A stretch of DNA of 64,000 nt from Opisthorchis felineus (lineage: Eukaryota; Platyhelminthes; Trematoda; Opisthorchiida; Opisthorchiidae), in the NCBI GenBank assembly GCA_004794785.1, contig SJOL01001579.1, positions 44,780 through 108,779 of the forward strand. The letters are read 5' to 3'. The translations under genes and the position numbers were made by a program. The first letter of the stretch is position 1; every line of letters starts with the position of its first letter. The notes below the pieces were generated by a model, which made no database searches, was not told the DNA's origin, and worked only from the letters and a program-made list of their open reading frames with translations. This document shows, piece after piece, positions 37,001-49,000 of this stretch.

Positions 37001-40000
37001 GGTCCTTCCAGGAGTTGAGTTGATGGGAGCCGGCTGAGCTTTCCTTTAGTGTCCAGCCCGTCGTTCAGGACGACCTTTCTGTGAAATCATTGAGGTCTCG
37101 TCCTTTTTGAGAAATCGTTTTGCTAACACCCACCCTCGGGCAATTCGATCTGACTAGGAATAGGATTCAGTCGTTTACCGTCGCGAAAAATCTCTCCACT
37201 TCTCTAGATTTTGCTGTCCATCAGGACACCCTGTCAATCCTTGGGCCCTTCACTATCAGCGTCTAAATAATCGGCGTGCGATATCATGGTCGTTTGTTGC
37301 TGGTAGAGTTCTCCTGGTATTAATGAGAGCTGCTAATCGTGGTGAGACTCAGTGTTCATTGAAATGTGAAATCGACCCCCGGCAGACGGTTTCGAAAGCT
37401 GCGAGCACGGAAACTTCAGTCACTTTATACCAATCGTTCTTATTACCATCAACAGGCGTACAACTACAGTTGAGAAGCCATCGTTTCTGAAAGGACTGGT
37501 AAACAATCGGTGGTTTTTAATTAGGCAAGGTTTCACTCCTGACACAAAGACTTCATGAGGTCAAGTGAGCAAGTCACCAAGTTGGCCAGATTTTACGGCA
37601 GATAAAGAACCAATCAGTAAGACCTTTTCTGTTGAATGCCAGTTAAAAGGTCTTGCCGGTCCGTGTGATTATCTGAATCTTACGGTTGATGGGTTGGGGG
37701 AATTCAAATTATTCTGATCGAGTTTAGTTCCTTAATCTTCCGGTTCAAGATGCTTCAACTGATGATTCGCCTTAGGTTTTACCGGTAAACTGTGTTGGCT
37801 TGTGTGGGCCTTTAACTGCTACAACAATTTAGTTGGGGAGGAGCCGTTACGAAGAAACTGGACCTTACAGTGGTGTGAAAGTTCATGTGCCTCCGCGATC
37901 CATTGAGCTATACTGGGTGTCCGCACGACAGTTGCAGTCTCCCATACTAGGTTGGTCAATGGTTAGAGGTCTGACCAACACATCCTCCTGGTCCTCTAGG
38001 TTGGGGGTTGGATCATGTATGGTGACTTGTTCTATAAAAATTGAAGTGCACCTGCATTTCCCGCAAAACACCGCCGCCTTGCAGTTAGGCTTTTGAGCAA
38101 AAGGCTTTGGTTGAGGACCCTAATGGTCCTCAGCGGCCAACTCATTCCTCAAACAGACGATCTACCTTACTATTCGGTGCTTATGCGATATCCATCACCA
38201 CAATCGCTCAGCTGTAGCACACTTTCGGTGCCTAATTGCCATGCCACCAGAAGGAAGCACGAGGGCTGGGATACTGCCAGGTTGCCCAAGCCTAGACAGG
38301 GGAAGTCGAGAGGCAGAGGTCCGGTGCGAAACATGGACCTTGCGGTCAGTAAATTCGCGCTGTAACCACTGAGCCATCTCCAGTTCGTGCTTGCTTCCGC
38401 AAATTTACAGTCACTCAAAACTAAAGCGACAGAAGTGAAAGCCATCCGAGAACAACACTGTAAAGAGGGACAAATACTTAAGTACGAGAAGTTGCTTTCC
38501 AAGAATCAGCTTTCTAGTGAGCCCATAACGAAGCGTGAACGGTCTACTAGCCGTCGTAGCGTGGTCAAAATATCAAACAGACCGCTAAATGAGCAACACC
38601 TTTGGGTGTTGGGGAAGGGCTTGAATTTTGTGGTAAGTAAAAGGGTGATAAGGGCGGAACAAATAATCCCTGTGTTCCAAAAACTACTGCCGATGGTGTC
38701 GGAGAAGCCACGAGTACAGCTGGTCACAGCCCTTGAGTCCGAGCAGCCAGGAGCTCCAGGAGAGCGCAGAGTGTTAAACACCCTAAAATAGGTGGGCAAC
38801 GTAATGACTACAAAGGCAAATAAGGGTGACGCCACCGTTGTCATCACCAAGTGATTATCTACAGGTGACGCCTAGTTGATGGTCATTACCGGCAGATCGA
38901 TAGTGGGGATATTATGTCTATATGGAATAAGAGTAAAATTGAAGCTGGCAGGTATTTGAGGTCTCACCACTTGAGGCAAGATAATTTGTACCGATTGTAC
39001 CCCAAAAGTGCAATCCAACCACGGCTTATCAAAAATCTATAGATCAGACGTCCCAGTGAGACCAATAGTAGACGCAATATGTTCCCCACCCCATGAGCTG
39101 GCCACATTCTTGGAAGGTATTTTTGAATCACTCACCAGAAAACCTAATACTTATATCACGAATTCATATGACTTTTCCAACAAAGAAGGCTTCACCGTGC
39201 AACCAGATAACATTCTGGTAAGTTTCGATGACAATTCGTTATTTACGAATGTGCCCGACCTAAAGCTGTCACCTTGTCGTGGTGGCGGGCTTGAGTGCTG
39301 CAATGATCCCGCGGGCTATACTGGCTGGAATGTTGTTCCACAAGGTGCAACCATGCCAGGAAGGCCAAAGGGGAGCAGTCAGACCAAGAGCAGCGAGACC
39401 CCGTACTACGAGTAATCGTGCTACGGGGCGGTTTGGGGGTAAAGTCGTACTGTCAACTGCGACAGGAGTGTGAAGGCAATAAGGTGTTTCCCCCAGGCGA
39501 CCACCATGTCCATATTTATGGAAGCAGCGATGCTGCCTTCCCCCGAGGAAGGACGGGTTAGAAAAGGCCGGCCCCAAAAACCGCACACTCCGATCGCCCA
39601 ACGGTTGACCGTGACCGCCGGCGCATTATCCAATAAGGTCGAAATACTTTTAAAACCAAAGAGTCCGGTGCTGCTCAAAAGGCACCTGCTGTGCACAGCC
39701 GCATCAGGAATGAGACAGTAATGCCTTATTCCCTGCACCCTCGGGTTAGGCCAACCCCTTGCAGTCGAGCAGGTCAGACTATTGAGTCATCGGGCAAGGT
39801 CCCCAAAGAAAACCCTACTGTCCGCTGCCTCGTGGGTCAGACGTTTGAGTCAGAGGCTAGGGGCAGGGTCCCCGAACAAAACCCTACATCCTCCCACTGC
39901 TTTGTGGGTTAGACTTTTGAGTCAAAGACTCAAGGTGGGCTACCTCAACCAAACCACCTTCCTCGGCCTAGGGAAGTATCATTCACTCGCACAGTTCTGT

Positions 40001-43000
40001 GCCCACCGATGTCTATGCTAAACCCCTTCCCACCACATGAGCAAACGTTGCTGGGTCATTTGATTGTCAGTTATCTGACCGATGAGCCTTATGCACCCCG
40101 CTGCCTAGTAACAATAAACAAAGCAATAGCCTTCCAAATCCACGAGATCCTTTCTACATAAGAGCATTTAACGTCCGTATTCTATGTCAAATTGGCAAGC
40201 AGGCAATGCTCGCTGAAACCTTACACTCCCTGAAACTTGATGTATGCTATGTCTCCGAAACACGCACACAAAACCCAAGCGTGGTTTTGCATCTCAAAAC
40301 GCCAATGATGAACTCAACTCCTTCACATTTCTTCCTCTGTGTCCGGTGACCCAAAAGCGATTATTCGTGGAATTTATGGTGTGGGAGTTGCACTTAGCCT
40401 CAGAGCTGAACGCGCCTTGCTGGATTAAATCCCAGTGAACAGTAGTTTTTGCGCCGTCCGGTTATTCAGCTCAATCAAGCTCAACGCCTCTCGGCATAAA
40501 AAGCGGTGTTTGTAGTGTCGGCTTATGTCCCAACGGACTGCAGTTCTGATGCTGAAAAGGATACTTTCTATCGAGAATTATCTGGGCTCATTCGTCAAGC
40601 AAGAAGCACTGACACTGTGATACTTGCGGGCGATATGAATGCTCAAGTCGGTCGTCTGAACTCCTTGGAATCACATCTGGGCGGTCGATACGGAGTTGAT
40701 GCTCGTCGCACAGACGACGGACAGAGACTCCTCCAGTTGTGTCCTGATCATGAACTGTTTCTGGCCAGTACGAACTTTCAACATAAACGTTCGCATCGCG
40801 TAACCTGGCGGCCACCAACTTCAAATCAACCCTGGACCCAGTTGAATCACGTGGCCATCAGCCACCGGTGGAGAACCACAATTCAAGACTGCCGTTCCTT
40901 CTGGGGTACACAACTTCATTCCCATCACGCCATGGTGCGTGCACGCATGACAGTTCGCTTCCCTTCAGGCCCTCGCAAACTAGCAAGAAGCATGCCAATC
41001 CACTAGCTTCGAAGAACGACCATAGCTCAACAGTACCGATCTGAGCTAGCCCAACAACTCTTCACAGTAAACCAATACTGTGGTGGCAGTGAGCATGTGG
41101 ATGAAGCGTGGCAAAATGTGGAAGGAGCTATGTTAGCGGCGTTCAGTGCTGTCTGTCCGACCTCTCCGATTCGACCGCAAGACCACTGGATGTCGTCGAG
41201 ATCACTATACATGATTGATGCAGAAAATCCATATCAGCAGGCAACGAGTACGACGGCGCACGAAAATCCCTCAAAAGCCAAATAGTGAAGAGCTTAAGGA
41301 AAGACCGAGAGCTCTGGTGGACATCAAAAGCTCGGGAGATGGAGAAGTCTTTTGCTAACGGAAACAGCCGCGCCCTATGTCAATCGATGCGATCGACTGG
41401 TCCTAGAAAAGCAACGGTGAGTGAAACGATAAGTCAAAAAGGCGGCTCATTAATTCACTCGCAAGAACGTCGACTGGAAAGATGGGCCGAACACTTCGAA
41501 GAACAGCTTAGCTGGCCTCCTGCAACCCAGCCTGGGGAGAAAGTGCATACGGGCGAATGAAATGCAAACCTTAATCGCCCGTCGGAAGAGGAAATCAAGT
41601 ACGAAACATCGATACTGGAAAGTGAGAAGGCACCAGGACCGGACGGCCTGTATCCAGCTGTCCTCAAGGAAAGCGGAGAAGCCCTGGTGACCTATCTAAC
41701 AAAACTAATCCGTGCGATGTGCAGCGAAGAGAAAGTGCCTGCAGAATTGGGCGTGTCGACAGTTATCCCTATCTTCAAAAAGGGTACGCGGACGCTGTAT
41801 GAAAACCACCATGGCATCATCCTGGTAGCTGTGTCATCGAAGGTGCTCTCTGGTCTTATCCTTCGAAGGTTGACTGAACACGGAGACAGATCCGTGAAAA
41901 CGAAACTGGGTTCCGTCATGCAAGAGGATGCATCGATCACATTTTCACTCTCCGACAGATTCTGGAACAGCAACACTGCATCCAGCAACCAGCGATGGTT
42001 GTATTCCTTGATCTGAAAGCTGCCTTTGACTCTGTGGACCGTCAGGCACTATGGTAGTGTCTATAGAGTAAATGTGTCCCCCATAAATTCCTGGCCCTCC
42101 TTAAGGCGCTGCACGCCAACTCCAGCGGAAGTGTGAAGGTCTACGGGAAGCTCCCGCCTGAGATCACACATAAAGTGTCAGGCAAGACTGTCTTCTTTCA
42201 CCCTCCCTTTTCAACTTAGTCATTGATGCGACTCACTCCCAGTCTCTAATGTCTGTGGGGTCGAAATGCTCCCGGGCATCCGCTCACAGAAATCGAGTAC
42301 GCAGACGACATAGCTTTCCTTGGTTCTGACGCTGTGGTAATGCAAACACAATTAACTAATCCAAATAATTCTGCCTCACGGTTTGGCATGCGCTTCACAC
42401 CTGCAAAGTGTAAAGTGCCGCTGCAAGACTGGGTAGGCTCGAACCCTAAACTCACGCTTGTGGATGAGCTGATTGAGGTAGTAGACAAGTTTGCCTACTT
42501 GGGCAGCTGTATTAGCTCCGGTGGTCTCGATAAAAATGGCATTTCCATCCGGATTTGGAAGACCAGAGCAGCTTTTGGGAACCTGCATCACTTGTGGCGT
42601 AGGCGTCACATCAGCTTTTCCGTCAAGGGTCGACTTTACAATGCTGCGGTGCGCTCCATATTACCATACGGGTAAGAAACCTGGCCACTGCGCGCCAAGG
42701 ACGTCAAAAGACTCTTTAGAAATAGCCAAGCGGCGGCTACTGGCAGACACAACCCTTTCAGAACGGACACAGTTTACAGCAAGTGAAATAGTGGATGACA
42801 TGAAAACATGCCGGAATCACACTCACCTCGTTTTCGACTCCGTGGTTTACACTCAAGAACAACGTCTAGCAATGGGATTTCAATATCCCAGGTATTGGCA
42901 AATATCTTACGAAAGTTTCGAACGGAAGGCTTTAGCCGGATTCCCATTCCCACCTGAAAAATTCTGGCATTATGTAGATGACACGTTCGCCGTGATTAAT

Positions 43001-46000
43001 CGAGACAAGGTCAGTGAGTTTTACAACTGAGTGGCTTAAACCCGCACATCAAATTTAGTATGGAGATAGAATCAACTTCGGGTACACTACCCTTCTTAAA
43101 CTGCATAACACATAATGTTGAGGGAAAATTAAAAAAAATAGTGTATCGAAAACCAACTGACATTAGGGCGATTTTGAACTGCTTTTCTGTCCATCCGACG
43201 TCGGTGTTCGCTAGTATTGTTCCATCAATGTTTAGCTGAGTAAGTGTCCTGTGCACAGAAAAAGCTGATCGGGAACCGACCCAGCTCGAAGTAAAGAAAA
43301 AAAATCGGGGTAGTGGATATCCGGCTACTTTGATTAGGCCTCAGCTATGAAGGGTGCTGACACTTGTGGCAAAACCCAACAGGGGAAAAGATTGAGACTG
43401 CTGTCATTCCATATAAACCAGGGACATCCGAAGTCATTCGAAGGATTCTAAACGCGACTAACATAAGAGTAGCGTTCCAGAAGGGAAACACTCGGTGCTC
43501 TGCACTGATGTAGTTGAAGGATCACCTCCAGGCAAACAGAACCAGGGACTGTCTACAAAACTGAATGCAACGATTGCACTACGGTCCGTATAGGATAGAA
43601 GGCCAGAGAACTTTACACTAGAAAAAGCGAGCATAAGGGAAAAATTAACAGGCCACCGAGAGACAGATGAATATCGAGCATTACTGAAAGACAGCAACGG
43701 CAGGAATGCACTAGGCACGAGACACAAAGTGCATTTAGAGAATATTAAAGTTCTGAGGCGGGGACTACGGTTCAAGCCACAGAGACTGATGGCCAAGGTG
43801 GTGGAAATCGCCAAGCATCCCAGTGGGAATAGGAGGCGTAAAACCGGCAAGCGTATGGAGAACGGTTTCAGATCAGTCGAGCTGACATGTGGTGGTGTGC
43901 GGTTATCAGCGAATAGGAGTCAGCAACAGAAATAGCTTAGATCTCAAGTACATGAACCAAACCGACCAACAGTTCCATCTAATCTCAACCCCGCCCCTCC
44001 CCCCACCCCCAACTAAATTGTCGTAGCACTTACAGACCCACACAGACCAACAAAATATACCAGTAACACCCAAAATGAATCACCGAGTGAGGCACCGTGA
44101 ACTTAAACCCGATAAAAAATTATCTGAAATTCCCACAACCCATCGACCGTAAGATTTAGGCAACCACACTGACCGGCAAGACCCTCTAACTGACATTCGA
44201 CACTGATCTAGGGTGCTAATCGGAAGAAGTCTTACTAATTGGTTCTCCATTTGCCAGCTCAGTGACCTACTCACAGGGCCTGATGAAGTTTTTGTGTCAA
44301 GAGAGGAAACTTTGCCCAGTTAAAAACCACCGATTGTTTACCAAGCGCTTCTAAAACGATGACTTCTTAATCGGTTCCAAACTTTTTCCAAGTGACTTAC
44401 TTCGGTTTATTTTGTTGGGCAGAAGTTTTGATGCACAGGAGCGGTTACTTGATCGACAGCTATATGAATCAGAAATACTTTGTTGGGAGACGCGCGGGGA
44501 AAGATCGGTGAAGGAAGAACCGTAGGGACGAATGATGCTTCTTGTTGGCCAGGTCGAGGATGAGGTTTCGGAAGCGCATCTGGCTCATGACAAGCTCTAT
44601 TTGCTTTTCGACCGCATTTGATAACTCGCTGATGGTTACGGTCAACCGGTTCTTGGAACCGACCTTTTCTAATCCGTCCTTGGAGGAAGGCAGCACCGCC
44701 GCTTCCAAAAATATGGGAATACTTGTGACCTGAAGATAATACCTTATTGTTCTCACACTCCAGACGCAGCGAACAGTACGACTTTAACACCAGACCACCT
44801 CGTAATGCAATCTCACGCTGTACGGGGACTTGCTCCTCGTCGGTCTTCCTGGGATAGTTGAACCTTGAGGAGGAGCTAGTGTAGTCTGACCACAACAAGA
44901 TGACAGCTTATGTCGGAATACATAGTTGGTAGTGAAGAAGAGAGATGCTCTGAACAGTGATGAAGCGTAAGAGAACAAGATGGATGGTAAAAGAACCACA
45001 ACACGCGAGTGTTAGCAGCGGTTATCAAAACAAGTAACTGAGGGTACTCCAGTTTTCTAAGGGAACTGTGAAAGAAAGCGGTTATGCTTAAGCAAAAAGT
45101 GCAGACTATTTACCATTGTACAGCTGACACACTATCACTTAGTGTGAGGGGCATCTGCCTTGTTGTGTAACACCCCAATGCTGCGAGCTCCACTCAACTT
45201 CACCTCCAGGAAGTCTGTCTTCTTTTGAATTTGCGACAAGCATATGTGAAAGGTTTCAAATGAAGAGTGATGATAACAGTGTTATCAGGCAGCATATCAA
45301 GAGACTCGACTATGTAGGAAAATAATCGTTATATCAAACTCTGAGTTCTATATTGATGGCCTAATTCTTAGTTGTACATAAAACAGCCGTGGCGACAGAA
45401 TGTCGGGTAATGCTGCTTGTCCACCAATTAATTTCAACATAGTAAGCGTGGTCAAGACAGGAACGTAACAAGGATGTTCCCAGGTTAGAATACAAGGTAT
45501 CGCTGTCTAGTTCACTGGGTTTGAGCTTATATGAGAAAACGAACCTAAGCTAACCACTTGCGGATGACAAGAGTGCTTACCATGTCCCTGAGTTTGACGG
45601 TTAGATACGACAACCAAGCCGGAATGAGGAGGAATTTTTTCCAGTACGCTGCGTTGAGGCGGGGGAGGGATTGGTAGACGAACAATAATAATATCAATAA
45701 CTAATAATAACAATAATAATAAGAAAGCGTGATGAACCCTGAAAATGATGCTAGACATCGAATATTGTGTACTGGCGTGCTTTTGATAGGCTACGGGCAC
45801 TCAGACTGCATTTCCTATGGGAGTGTCGCCCATCATTTAGCATGAGGTGTGAAGACCCCCCAGGTTAGCGAATCTAAGACAGCACTGACCTAAGTGGGTA
45901 TCCAGTTTCAACACTATTCTCAACTAACAGGGAGCCGCTAGAATAGCGTGTGTTGAAAATAGGCGCAAAAGCTCGACTTCCGAATTTCGCGATAAGCAAA

Positions 46001-49000
46001 ATGTCTGTTCTGGATGCCGAACAGCGATATCATTGGGTTCCATCAAAAGTGTGCTCCAGCAGATTGTAAGTACACTTCGACTGAATTCGCTAATTGGTTC
46101 AGTTTGACCGGGTGGATATTCCAGTAAACCTGGAGCAACCGTAACGATCCTCCCAGTCTCCCTACCCCCGGCACTTCATTTGCTGAGAGACGCCCTAAAC
46201 CCAGGGAGAGCAATTAATTTTCCAATTTATCACGATCATCCACACACCGATGCTGACAACACCTACAAATGGTACATTAACAACAAAATCCCGTTCATCA
46301 GTGAATTGTCACGTGCTGTGATTACGACCAACAACCCATAAGAATGCATATGGAACCAGCAACATTTGAATTACATCAGCTGAAGAAAAACTAGGGACAG
46401 TCGAGCAAAAGGACCCTGAGAACTAAGACCAGCGCAAAAAGTAGCCTGAAAATAGCTGATGCTCTCTAAACTTTGCAGAGACAGGCTCTAATCCCACTAG
46501 CCTAGGTACTGCCGAATAAATAGCTGCATAGCGATTCTCAGCTTTTCAGTATAGACTGGCCTCAGTTACAGGACGAAATGCCTATTGTAAACCAAGCACA
46601 CGTCGAATTCTTCATTTACGGGTCACACCGGCTAAAACACAACGAAAGGTTTATATAACAAGCGAAACAAAGAAACAGCAAACTCCTGTGTAGGCTTCCA
46701 TACCTGTCATTCAACACGATTATGCTTTAGGAACATGGACTCGGTAGAATCTCTGAGAACACACGATAGGCTGATCCCGACCCATCCAGTACCGACAAAC
46801 TTTAACCAGCCCGTCAACTACAACTGACCCTCGAGTGCTGAAACTACACGACATGAACTGAAGCCCCAACATGAACAAAATCACCGAAGCTACCAAATAC
46901 GAGTCTTCCCATCATTTACGGCATTCGTGGAAACCCACGGAAGTCATCGGCACTCATTCGTGATCAGTTTTAAAACAACTCGATATCACCACCTAGTATC
47001 GACATCTCAGCTAACCAGCTTTCACCAAACGATCAACCATCTTCTTCAGCTGTAAAAACTGCGTACTTGTTGTACAGTGGTCACAGTTGCCACACTCGTC
47101 CACCGACGATTTGCGTAGGTGGGGTAATTAGCTACTCATTAGAGGCGGTAGCTGATATAATACAGGGGTGTCAGTGAACTTTTAACTGGGAAGATCGGGA
47201 GGGGAAGCCATGCACTCAAGGCAATAGCTTGGATTCATGCGCGCCATTTAGCAGCTGGGCCAAGTCCGATAATGTCACTAACCATTGATGTGTCCCGTCT
47301 CAGGGTCCCCGTCTGGGGGGGCGGAGAGAATATGACCAGCGCAGCTGAGTCTGCGGGTAATTGCTTTCAAAATTCGCTGTCAAGTCACAGTTTGACCTCT
47401 CCTGGCAACCTGTGGAGTGTGACCAATTCATCTATCGTGGGCGAGTTATTTCTTCCAAAAACCACTCGACCCACTTAAGCATTACTGATCCGGTGCTGCC
47501 ACCAAACTCGGACAATGACATGAAGACATCGACGGTTGAACACAGAGCGCAGAGGCCAGGTTTCTGACCCGAATGACAATATGGAGGGCATCGCACGGGC
47601 GCTCGCAACATGGCGTGATTGGAGTCAAGCTGTGTACCCCAAAATGGACGGTAGTCTTCAACCGTGGCTCTCCACCGGTGGCCGACAGCCACGTGATCTA
47701 GTCGGGTCCACAGTTGGTTTGCACTCAGTGGCCGCCAGGTTGCGCAATATGAACGTTGAAAGTCCGTACTGGTCAGAAAGAGTTGATGATCAGCACACAA
47801 CTGGAAGAGCCACTCTCCGTTGTCTGTGCGACGAGTATCAACTCCAAATCAACCGCTCAGATGTGATTCCAAGAAGCTCAGACGACCGATTTGGACATTC
47901 ATATCGCCCGCAAGGATCACAACGTCAGTGCTTCTTGTTCGACGAACGAGCCCGGATAACTCTCGAAAGTAGTTTTCTCGGCGTCAGAACAGCAGTCCGT
48001 GGGCATATTGTGACAATAAAAACAGGCTCTGTTTTTTATATCGAGTGGCACTGGGCTTGATTGAGCTGGATAACAGAGCGGCGCAAAGACAACTGTTCAT
48101 TGGAATCCAATCCAGAAAAGCGCGTTCAGCTCTGGGGCTGAGTGCACCCCCTATCATATTTTCTACGAGTCATCGCTTCTGGATCACCGGATACACGGAG
48201 AGTGAAAAGTAAAAGAGCTGAGTTCGTCCTAAGTGTTTTGGAATGCACAACCACGCTTGCATCTTGTATGCGTGTTTCAGAGACACAGCACACATCAGTA
48301 TTAAGGGAGCATAAGGCAAGCATTACCTGTTTGCCTATTTGACATAGAGTATGGACATTGTAAGCTCCTATGTAGAAAGAATCTCGTGGATCTGGCAAGT
48401 CTATTTTATTTATTGTTAATAGGCAGCGGTGTGTATTAGGCACATCTGCCAGATAACTGACAATTAAATGACCCAGCAACGTTTGCTTATGTGGTGGGAA
48501 GGGTTTGGGCAGGGACACCGTTGGACAAAGGAACGTCCGGGCAATGGTACTTCCCGGTCGCCCAGGCCGAGGAACGGGATTTGGTTGAGGTACCGCAAGT
48601 GGAGCCTTTGACTCTAAAATCTGACCCACAAGGCAGTGGAAGGATGTAGGGTTTTGTCCGTGGGCCATGTATCTAATCTGACTCAAAAGTCTGAAAAGTG
48701 AGGCAGCGGTTGTTGGAGTTTTCTTGAGGAACCTTTCCAGGAGCCAATGACTCAATAGTTTGGCTCTGTCGAAGAAGCCAAACATGCGTAACCCACGGCA
48801 ATACATTTTCTAATTCCCCAAATGGCTGATCTATCCTGCAGGGAAAAAAATTACGAGAATGCTCTAGGTCCTTCACCCAGATCTGCTAGTTAACTACCAC
48901 TGTTCACACACTATTTCGTCAAATCATCCAAGTCGTCCCGATTAGAGTCAAATTAGTTTGACCGATAATTTAACCTTAGAACGCAAACAACTCCATTCGT

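Larger units (their letters stand above)
39261..42711 (+). mobile_element. RTE/SR2-type LINE, nearly full length but 3' truncated
   Basis: Starts with TGTCACCTTGTCGTGGTGG, a start also seen at the 5' end of the 44.9-kb copy. A 5' leader, then the apurinic endonuclease region (about 40140-41006: [36 protein letters not shown], a [10 protein letters not shown] block), a linker with [16 protein letters not shown] and [13 protein letters not shown], and the RT (41640-42700: [41 protein letters not shown] with YADD at 42298-42309, [11 protein letters not shown]). Many stops and frameshifts. The usual C-terminal 'HRCLRSIARI...WLGHVLRM' block is missing. Confidence 0.88.
37490..44345 (+). mobile_element. 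Penelope-like element with inverted terminal repeats, split by an RTE LINE
   Basis: A Penelope-like retroelement remnant. Left repeat 37490-37835 and right repeat 43995-44345 are inverted copies. Between them: coding parts 38387-39260 and 42712-43935, a SINE at 38206-38384 and an RTE LINE at 39261-42711. The right coding part gives [34 protein letters not shown] (the catalytic YVDD) and, near 43551, VYKTECNDC followed by VRIG and [12 protein letters not shown], the GIY-YIG-type endonuclease of canonical Penelope elements. Several stops and frameshifts make it dead. Without the insertions it would be about 3.2 kb, normal for the class. Confidence 0.85.

Noticed and set aside
44407..44898. 163-codon minus-strand open frame as a host gene
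   Set aside because: It matches the 5' leader of the RTE LINE at 39.5 kb in two frames, so it is transposon sequence.
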